From NCBI RefSeq assembly GCF_009727155.1, contig NZ_WNWM01000002.1:6510001-6574000 (forward strand): a DNA stretch of 64,000 nt. Reading direction: 5' to 3'. The first letter of the stretch is position 1, and each line of letters opens with the position of its first letter. The stretch comes from Pseudoduganella dura. Its GTDB lineage: Bacteria; Pseudomonadota; Gammaproteobacteria; Burkholderiales; Burkholderiaceae_D. Positions 58,385 to 64,000 of the stretch are shown here, in pieces. The position numbers were made by a program, and so were the translations under genes. A model generated the notes under the pieces. That model worked only from the letters and a program-made list of their open reading frames with translations. It searched no databases and was not told where the DNA came from.

Positions 58385-59548
58385 TCAAAAACACAGACGC
58401 ACCGTGTTACAGAGCAAATTCACGATGTCGGTACCCAGCATGGATGACTGGAACAGTTTGTGTTCGACGCCCAGGACTTTCCGTGCCACCGGCTCGGCCA
58501 GCTCCAATCCGTTTTCGCCGCTCGTCAGCATCACGAAGCCATCGCCGGTCCGGAGCGAGGCAATGACGAAGGCGCGATAGCCGGTGTTGTTCCCCCAATG
58601 CCAGATATGGATGTCGTCCCGAACGCGCTCGATTCCCCAACCCGATCCCCATTCCAGGCCCACGCTGGCATCGGCGACGACGGGCAATGCGGTCGACTGG
58701 GCGAGCAAGTCGGCATCGTTGAGCAACCTGGCAAGGAATTTTCCGTAATCCGCCGCGGTGGTGTACAGGGAAAAAGCCGCGAGCGGACTTTCCAAAGCCA
58801 TGGTCGTCCTTGGGGTTCCATTCGCCTTGGTGCCAGGCAGCAGGCGTTGCGCGATGCTTTCGTTCAATACAAAGCTGCTGTGGTGCATGGCCAGCGGGGC
58901 GAAGACCCGCTCGGCCATGAACCGGTCCAGCGGCTGGCCCGTGACGGTTTCCACGGCGCGCTGCAGCAGCAGGTAGCCTTCCCCTGAATAATGCCATGCT
59001 GTTCCGGGCGCCGACTCGAAATACAGCGGGCCGGAAGCCCAGTTGGGCAGGCCCGAAGTATGGTTCAGGACCATCCGGGCGGTGATCGACGACAGCCTGG
59101 CGTCGGTCACGAGCTCGGCAGGCTCCGCTTTCAAAGGACTGAACCGGTGCCGGTAGCCCTGCGGCAGATAGCTCATCACCGGCGCATCGAGATCCAGCTT
59201 TCCCTGCGCTGCGAGCTGCAATACCGCATAGGCGAACACTGGCTTGCTGAGCGACGCCGCCTGAAACACGCTGTCCGCATCCACTTTTAAGGCTGGCTTG
59301 CAACCCGACGCGGAAATAACGGAATCGGATTGTCGGTGCCGGATGACGGCGATTGTTACGCCGCATACGTGGTGCCTGACCGCGAGATCTTTCAGCGTCT
59401 CCGACAGATTCGCCGTTGTCGAAACGGCTTGCCTTGAAGAGGCACAACCCGGCAAAACCGCGGCGATAGCCGCACTCACGAGCAGAAAACCGATATACCG
59501 CCGTAACAGCTTATTTTGCCGGGTCGCTGGCATGCGTATGCGCTGCAT
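58385..59548 (-). CDS. Serine hydrolase lipoprotein, class C beta-lactamase / PBP-like
   Basis: A 387-residue exported protein. The signal ends with the lipobox LPGC (Cys35). The SxxK tetrad is AASLSKPVF (Ser99, Lys102), the Tyr motif is HYSGEGY (Tyr187), and the C-terminal part has IWHWGNNTGYRAF where HxG/KTG-type strands lie. It belongs to the Beta-lactamase (PF00144) family, which includes esterases, D-aminopeptidases and true AmpC enzymes; with YSG in place of YxN, an esterase or peptidase role is likelier than beta-lactam resistance. ATG 59548 is preferred over a TTG at 59560. Confidence 0.85.
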   Translation of the reverse strand: MQRIRMPATRQNKLLRRYIGFLLVSAAIAAVLPGCASSRQAVSTTANLSETLKDLAVRHHVCGVTIAVIRHRQSDSVISASGCKPALKVDADSVFQAASLSKPVFAYAVLQLAAQGKLDLDAPVMSYLPQGYRHRFSPLKAEPAELVTDARLSSITARMVLNHTSGLPNWASGPLYFESAPGTAWHYSGEGYLLLQRAVETVTGQPLDRFMAERVFAPLAMHHSSFVLNESIAQRLLPGTKANGTPRTTMALESPLAAFSLYTTAADYGKFLARLLNDADLLAQSTALPVVADASVGLEWGSGWGIERVRDDIHIWHWGNNTGYRAFVIASLRTGDGFVMLTSGENGLELAEPVARKVLGVEHKLFQSSMLGTDIVNLLCNTVRLCF

Positions 59549-59679
59549 GGGTACCTTCAATTATCAAGAATCCCCGCAAGTGTACGATATTGTCGTTGCC
59601 ATTCCAACAAGCCTGAAACTGGCAACCCTGCCCGCCGCGCTCCCGGCAGGGTGCCTTTGAACATCTTCTTGGCAGCAAA

Positions 59680-59716
59680 TCCAACTCGACAATACATATA
59701 CTAATGTCGAGTTGGA
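59680..59716. promoter_or_regulatory. 12-bp perfect inverted repeat with AT-rich loop
   Basis: TCCAACTCGACA at 59680-59691 and TGTCGAGTTGGA at 59705-59716 flank a 13-base loop of A, T and C. It is about 440 bases before the TonB-receptor gene. The symmetry and AT-rich centre suggest an operator or a transposon/recombination end rather than a terminator, since it has no T-run. Confidence 0.55.
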
Positions 59717-60028
59717 GCTTGTGATGCCGGATCTGAATTAACCTCCCAGCCGCGGACTGAAAATAATTTGCCGCCGAGTTCTTGTATCGCGGCTCTCCGT
59801 GCAGGTGCTGTGCCGACTAGCCGCCCTGGTCGCCGTCGATGATGGGTCCTGTCGAAATTTGCCCGATGATGAAATCGGCAAACGCACCGGACTTGAAATC
59901 CATTGCCGCGTTGCCGCCAAGGGCGTGCCGGTTCGTTTCCAACCCTGGGCAACCAGCCTCGAATCAAAGAGTTCTCACCTGCTTCCCCACGCGGTCCCCT
60001 CTTCCGATGCCGGACGATGTCCATCGCC

Positions 60029-60058
60029 AGCAGTTTCCGCATAAGCAGTTTCCGCATA
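60029..60058. repeat. Perfect tandem 15-bp repeat upstream of the TonB receptor
   Basis: AGCAGTTTCCGCATA occurs twice without a gap, 100 bases before the receptor start. As a duplication in a leader or promoter region it could be a double binding site, or a slippage product. Confidence 0.8.
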
Positions 60059-60159
60059 TACAGGCACGTTAATCTTCGTTTTCAGCAGATAGCCGCTTGC
60101 CTATACTTTTTTCCCTGATAGCATGCGCGTCCACTTCAAGAGCAGAACAAGGAAAACTG

Positions 60160-62475
60160 ATGAACAAGCAACAATCCGGTTATCGCGCGCTCGCCGCGCT
60201 GTGCGCCAGCGCAGTCGCGGCTCCCCTCGCCCTGGCAGCCGGCGCCGATCCCGCGCCCCAGGCAGACGACAAGCAGGCCTCCGACCGGATCGAGGTCGTC
60301 GAAGTGACGGCCACCCGCACCGGTGCCGTCGATGTCCAGCGGGTCCCCGCTGCCATCACGGTACTGAAGCCGGAAAGCCTCGGCAAGTATGGCCTGGGCA
60401 ACCTGAACGATATCACCGACCTGGTGCCGGCGATGACGGTGCAGCAGCAGGCCACTGGCGTCAACAACATCACGATGCGCGGCCTGGTCGTGCGCGGGAT
60501 CGTGCCTTCCGAGGTGCAGGATGCCTCGCTGGTGGCGGTGTACATCGATGAAATGCCCGTCACGCTGAAATCGGCCAATCCCGACCTGAAGGTGCTGGAC
60601 CTGCAACGCATCGAAGTGCTGCAGGGACCGCAGGGCACGCTGTTCGGCGCCGGCTCGATGGCCGGCACAGTGCGCCAGATTACGCAAAAGCCGGAGTTCA
60701 ACGAGCTGTTCGGCTCCGTCAAGGCGGTGGGCTCCCGTACGTCCGGCTTCGGCGGCGGCAACCACAACCTGCGCGGCAGCGTCAACGTGCCGTTGAAGAA
60801 CGCTGCACTGGCGCTGCGCCTGACCGGCTATACGGGCAAGGATTCCGGTTTCATCCGCAACCAGCTCACGGGCCGCACCACGAATGGCGTCTCCACCAAC
60901 CAGGGCCGCGCGGCATTGCGGCTGCAGGCCACGCGTGACTTGCTGATCGACGCGAGCGTGACCGCGTCCAACATCAAGGGCGGCATCAACGACGCCTATG
61001 CGGACCTGGCGCCGTACACCACCATCGCCCTGCTGCCCGAAGTGGGCAACGACAAGCTGCAGCTGTATAACCTGACCGTCAACTACGAGCTGGGCCAGGC
61101 GAAGCTGGTCTCGTCCACGTCGTACCTGCACCGCGACACGCTGTACGTCACATCGGCCCAGTATCCGGCCACCGCGTTCATCTTCGGCGGCCAGGACCCG
61201 CTGATGCAGTCGGCCTACACGATCGGCAACAAGCTGGCCGACTTCGCGCAGGAGTTCCGCCTGCAGTCGACGGCCGGCGGTCCGTTGAAGTGGACCGCCG
61301 GCGCGTTCTTTGAAAAGGGCTCGCGCGATACACTGCAGGACCAGCCCACCACCGGCTTCGACGCCCGCTACGCCGCCACCCGCAACTTCCCCGGCTACAG
61401 CTCTCAGGCCAACGACCTGGCCAGCACGCCGGACAATTATTTTTCGGGCCGCCAGTACATCGATTCCCGCCAGGTCGCCCTGTTCGCGGAAGCCACCTAC
61501 ACATTGTGGGGCGACGGGACGAACAGCGGGCTCGACCTGACGGCCGGCCTGCGCCTGTTCCGCGGCACGCAGGATTTCGACCTGAAGTTCACGGGCCTGT
61601 TCGGCAATCTCTCCACCGCCACGCCGGCCGTGCCCACAGGCGTGCCGGCGCTGGCCAACAGCAGCGCCACCGCGCGCGGCGCCAATCCGCGCTTCGCGGC
61701 CGCATACCGTGTGAACCAGGACCATACGCTGTACGCTTCCGCCGGCAAGGGCTTCCGCTATGGCGGGAACAACCAGCCGGTGCCGTTCAACTTCTGCGGC
61801 ATCAATGCCCCGTCGACGTTCGCGCCGGACAGCCTGTGGAATTTCGAAGTGGGCTCGAAGAATACACTGTTCGACCGGCGCATGACCTTCAACGCCAGCG
61901 CCTACCGGATCGACTGGGATGACGTGCAGGTGTTCAACCGCTTGCCCTGCACATACTACTTTACGCAGAACGCCGGCAAGATCCGCAGCGAAGGCCTGGA
62001 ACTGGAAACGGCGATCAAGATCACGCGCCGCACGTCGATCGGCATCAATGCATCGCTGAACCACGCAACGGCCACCGACACGGTGCAGACCGGCATTGCC
62101 GCGCAAAACATCCCGGCCGGCGCCCGCGTGCCGTATGCGCCGAAGTTCGCTGCCAGCGCCAGCGCCAGCTACAGCATCCCGCTGCCGAACAACGACGAAG
62201 TGGGCGTTTCCGCCACCTATGCGCACCGGGGCGAGGCGTACACGAACTTCGCGCGCGAACAGGGCAGCTATGCGCAGATCCCGTCGTCGAACACGGTGAA
62301 CGCCACGGTGACGTACCGCACGCGCGGCTATGAGGTGGGCCTGTTCGGCACCAATCTCACCAACGGCGCCAAGGTCAGCGACGTGACACCGAACACCATC
62401 GCGATCCAGCCGGGCAACACCTTGTACATGGTGCGCCCGCGTACCGTGGGCCTGCGCGTTACCGCGCGTTTCTGA
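60160..62475 (+). CDS. TonB-dependent outer-membrane receptor
   Basis: A 771-residue receptor with a signal peptide (cleavage near APLALAAGADP), a TonB-box-like segment RIEVVEVTATR, a plug domain (VPAAITVLKPESLGKYG; QGTLFGAGSMAGTVRQIT) and a 22-strand barrel ending in VGLRVTARF. Its closest general type is the large family of receptors for organic ligands (sugars, aromatic or lipid-like substrates) rather than a clear siderophore receptor. AAGGAAAA precedes ATG 60160. The desaturase gene follows 21 bases later, so the operon suggests uptake of its substrate. Confidence 0.93.
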   Translation: MNKQQSGYRALAALCASAVAAPLALAAGADPAPQADDKQASDRIEVVEVTATRTGAVDVQRVPAAITVLKPESLGKYGLGNLNDITDLVPAMTVQQQATGVNNITMRGLVVRGIVPSEVQDASLVAVYIDEMPVTLKSANPDLKVLDLQRIEVLQGPQGTLFGAGSMAGTVRQITQKPEFNELFGSVKAVGSRTSGFGGGNHNLRGSVNVPLKNAALALRLTGYTGKDSGFIRNQLTGRTTNGVSTNQGRAALRLQATRDLLIDASVTASNIKGGINDAYADLAPYTTIALLPEVGNDKLQLYNLTVNYELGQAKLVSSTSYLHRDTLYVTSAQYPATAFIFGGQDPLMQSAYTIGNKLADFAQEFRLQSTAGGPLKWTAGAFFEKGSRDTLQDQPTTGFDARYAATRNFPGYSSQANDLASTPDNYFSGRQYIDSRQVALFAEATYTLWGDGTNSGLDLTAGLRLFRGTQDFDLKFTGLFGNLSTATPAVPTGVPALANSSATARGANPRFAAAYRVNQDHTLYASAGKGFRYGGNNQPVPFNFCGINAPSTFAPDSLWNFEVGSKNTLFDRRMTFNASAYRIDWDDVQVFNRLPCTYYFTQNAGKIRSEGLELETAIKITRRTSIGINASLNHATATDTVQTGIAAQNIPAGARVPYAPKFAASASASYSIPLPNNDEVGVSATYAHRGEAYTNFAREQGSYAQIPSSNTVNATVTYRTRGYEVGLFGTNLTNGAKVSDVTPNTIAIQPGNTLYMVRPRTVGLRVTARF

Positions 62476-62496
62476 CGTCGCCGAGCGAGGATACCA

Positions 62497-63510
62497 GTGG
62501 CGCACGAACGGCAACGCTCGGAATACCTGGACGACGCCCAGCGCCGCCAGGTCGCGGCCGAGCGCAGCCGGCTACTGTGGGTGGCCGAATGGCCCACCTG
62601 GCTGCTGATCGTTGCCATCCACGGAGGCTGGTTCGCCACCCTCGCCTTCCGGCACGCGCTGGGCACGGCCCTTTTCACGCTGCTGATGATCTGGTGGTGC
62701 GCGTGGTACATGTCGCTGCAGCACGAGCTGATCCACGGGCACCCCACGCGCTGGCCATGGGTCAACCGGCTGTTCGGCTGGGCGCCGCTGGCGGTGTGGT
62801 ATCCGTACCGCCTGTACCGCGACAGCCACCTGCAGCATCACGTCGACTCCCACCTGACGGTGCCGGCGCTCGATACCGAGAGCTCCTACGTGTCGCCCAG
62901 GGCGTGGGCCGGCATGAGCGCGCCGCTGCGCCGGCTGTACTGGTTCAACAAGACGTTTGCCGGCCGCATGCTGGTGGGGCCGGCGCTGTCGATCGGTACC
63001 ATGCTGGCCGAAGCCGTACGCGAGCCGTTGCGGGGCGACTGGCGCAACGTGCCGATGTGGCTGGGGCATATCGGCATGCTGGGCGCGCTGCTGTGGTGGA
63101 TCGACAGCGCGTTCGGCGTCTCCGCCGTGTATTACCTTCTGGCGATTGCCTATCCGGCGCAATCGCTGGCGATGGTCCGCTCTTATTATGAGCACCGCCC
63201 CGCAGCGCAGCACAAGCAGCGGATCGTGCTGAACGAAGCCGGGCCGGTGCTGCGCCTGCTGTTCCTGAACAATAACCTGCACCTGGTGCACCACGACCTG
63301 CCATCGTTGCCGTGGTACCTGCTGCCCCGCATCTACCAGGCGCGGCGCACCGCGTACAACGCCCGCAGCGGCGGCTTCCACGTGCAGGGCTATGCCGGCC
63401 TGATGCGCCGCCACGCCTTCCGCCCGGTGGATGCGCCGGTGCATCCCCACATGCCGGAAACCGAACAGGAAAATGCATATGACGTGGAAAGCCGCACTGC
63501 CGATGTATAA
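62497..63510 (+). CDS. Membrane fatty-acid desaturase
   Basis: A 337-residue di-iron enzyme. The three His boxes are HELIHGH (76-82), HLQHHVDSH (111-119) and LHLVHHDLP near residue 265, with hydrophobic helices between. It would introduce a double bond or hydroxyl into an acyl or isoprenoid-like substrate. The start is a GTG at 62497 with GAGGA about 8 bases upstream. Its last 32 bases overlap the next gene. Placed after a TonB receptor, it may act on the imported compound. Confidence 0.9.
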   Translation: MAHERQRSEYLDDAQRRQVAAERSRLLWVAEWPTWLLIVAIHGGWFATLAFRHALGTALFTLLMIWWCAWYMSLQHELIHGHPTRWPWVNRLFGWAPLAVWYPYRLYRDSHLQHHVDSHLTVPALDTESSYVSPRAWAGMSAPLRRLYWFNKTFAGRMLVGPALSIGTMLAEAVREPLRGDWRNVPMWLGHIGMLGALLWWIDSAFGVSAVYYLLAIAYPAQSLAMVRSYYEHRPAAQHKQRIVLNEAGPVLRLLFLNNNLHLVHHDLPSLPWYLLPRIYQARRTAYNARSGGFHVQGYAGLMRRHAFRPVDAPVHPHMPETEQENAYDVESRTADV

Positions 63511-64000
63511 CGTGTCGGCCCGCCTGCGGGCCGGCTACGGGGCGTTGCTGGAAGCACTGCTGGACCAGGCGGGAGCGACCGAAGCCTGCGGCGTGATCGA
63601 GCGGGTACACGATGCCGACCTGCCTGCGGCACTGCCGGAATTCTGGCTGCGGCCCGACCTGCTGCTGTCGCAAACCTGCGGTTATCCATGGCTGCACGCG
63701 TTGCGCGGGCACGCGACACTGGTCGCCACGCCCTGCTTCGACGTGCCCGGTTGCGACGGCAGCGATTATTCGAGCGTACTGGTGGCGCGCGGCGACAGCG
63801 GCATCCGCACCCTGGACGACGCGCGCGGCCGGGTGGCCGTGGCCAACGAACGGCATTCGAACAGCGGCATGAACGCGCTGCGGCACGCGGTCGCGCCGTT
63901 GGCCCGGAACGGCACGTTCTTCGGCGCCGTGAAATGGTCCGGCAGCCACGCGGCCAGCCTGCGCATGGTGCGCAGGGGCGCGGCGGACCTGGCGGCGATC
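63479..64000 (+). CDS. Phosphate/phosphonate (PhnD-like) ABC substrate-binding protein, cut by window edge
   Basis: ATG 63479 lies inside the end of the desaturase, with AGGAAAA before it. 174 codons are visible and the frame is open at the edge. The chain MTWKAALPMYNVSARL begins without an obvious signal peptide. The SQTCGYP segment, DYSSVLVARGDSGI and the N-HSNSGMNALRHAVAPLA helix match the PhnD-like family of periplasmic binding proteins (PF12974). The absence of a signal is odd for a binding protein, so it may act in the cytoplasm or be a sensor domain. No permease is visible in the window. Confidence 0.75.
   Translation, partial: MTWKAALPMYNVSARLRAGYGALLEALLDQAGATEACGVIERVHDADLPAALPEFWLRPDLLLSQTCGYPWLHALRGHATLVATPCFDVPGCDGSDYSSVLVARGDSGIRTLDDARGRVAVANERHSNSGMNALRHAVAPLARNGTFFGAVKWSGSHAASLRMVRRGAADLAAI

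Larger units (their letters stand above)
59549..60159. other. 610-base gap between the hydrolase and the TonB receptor
   Basis: It holds a 12-bp inverted repeat (59680-59716) and a 15-bp tandem repeat (60029-60058), listed separately. On the minus strand a frame at about 59837-59960 reads ALGGNAAMDFKSGAFADFII and ends IDGDQGG with a stop, which looks like the tail of a lost gene; it has no intact start. No other gene is seen. Confidence 0.5.

Noticed and set aside
60097..60159. Start of the TonB receptor 21 codons upstream
   Set aside because: The extra residues would precede a normal signal peptide, and AAGGAAAA lies right before the ATG at 60160.

Overview
The window is a 64 kb piece of a GC-rich bacterial chromosome. 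Gene content and order point to a betaproteobacterium, most likely Oxalobacteraceae of the Massilia / Pseudoduganella / Duganella group. This is inferred from protein families, from the ygfZ / mltG-tmk-holB-pilZ-tatD order and from the style of the intergenic repeats, not from a database search. No rRNA, tRNA or CRISPR array was found.

Region 1 (1-18 kb) is mostly core metabolism and small enzyme operons. nadC and hisC are followed by an acetyltransferase and a metabolite:H+ symporter on the minus strand, then a four-gene plus-strand run (Dabb protein, SDR, zinc-less oxidoreductase, GNAT). Next come an exported epoxide-hydrolase-like enzyme, a large propeller-type sensor kinase with no response regulator beside it, and a LysR gene divergent from an oxidoreductase / MRJP-like / nitroreductase operon. 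The ygfZ-DUF4936-NRDE operon runs leftward.

Region 2 (18-36.9 kb) is conserved housekeeping: mltG, tmk, holB, a PilZ gene and tatD plus an ankyrin gene, then a methyltransferase, outer-membrane phospholipase pldA, an isolated fusA, an EAL protein whose GGDEF half is degenerate, an M48 lipoprotein protease, an rRNA hydroxylase of the RlhA type and a TerC-CBS-CorC membrane protein. Intergenic repeats lie at 21.8, 28.4 and 33.0 kb.

Region 3 (36.9-58 kb) is accessory and shows decay. Four genes carry one clean lesion each: a PQQ-propeller lipoprotein (frameshift), a Sel1-repeat protein (frameshift), flavohaemoglobin hmp (frameshift) and a luciferase-like monooxygenase (amber codon). Between them are an oxidoreductase with a Tat signal, an orphan Hcp, an LTA-synthase-like sulfatase, a ComEC-like metallo-hydrolase, a tyrosine recombinase divergent from a KfrA-like coiled-coil DNA-binding protein, two tiny exported cysteine-rich peptides, and a 1563-residue hybrid kinase overlapping a response-regulator diguanylate cyclase (a self-contained phosphorelay to c-di-GMP).

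Region 4 (58-64 kb) has a class-C beta-lactamase-like lipoprotein, then a TonB-dependent receptor, a fatty-acid desaturase and a PhnD-like binding protein that runs off the window. These three are tightly packed and probably form an uptake or processing operon of unknown substrate.

The most promising leads are the recombinase/KfrA-like pair with its AT-rich palindromes, the cysteine-rich micropeptide pair, the two-palindrome intergenic repeat with fixed 20-bp spacing, and the receptor-desaturase-binding-protein operon.
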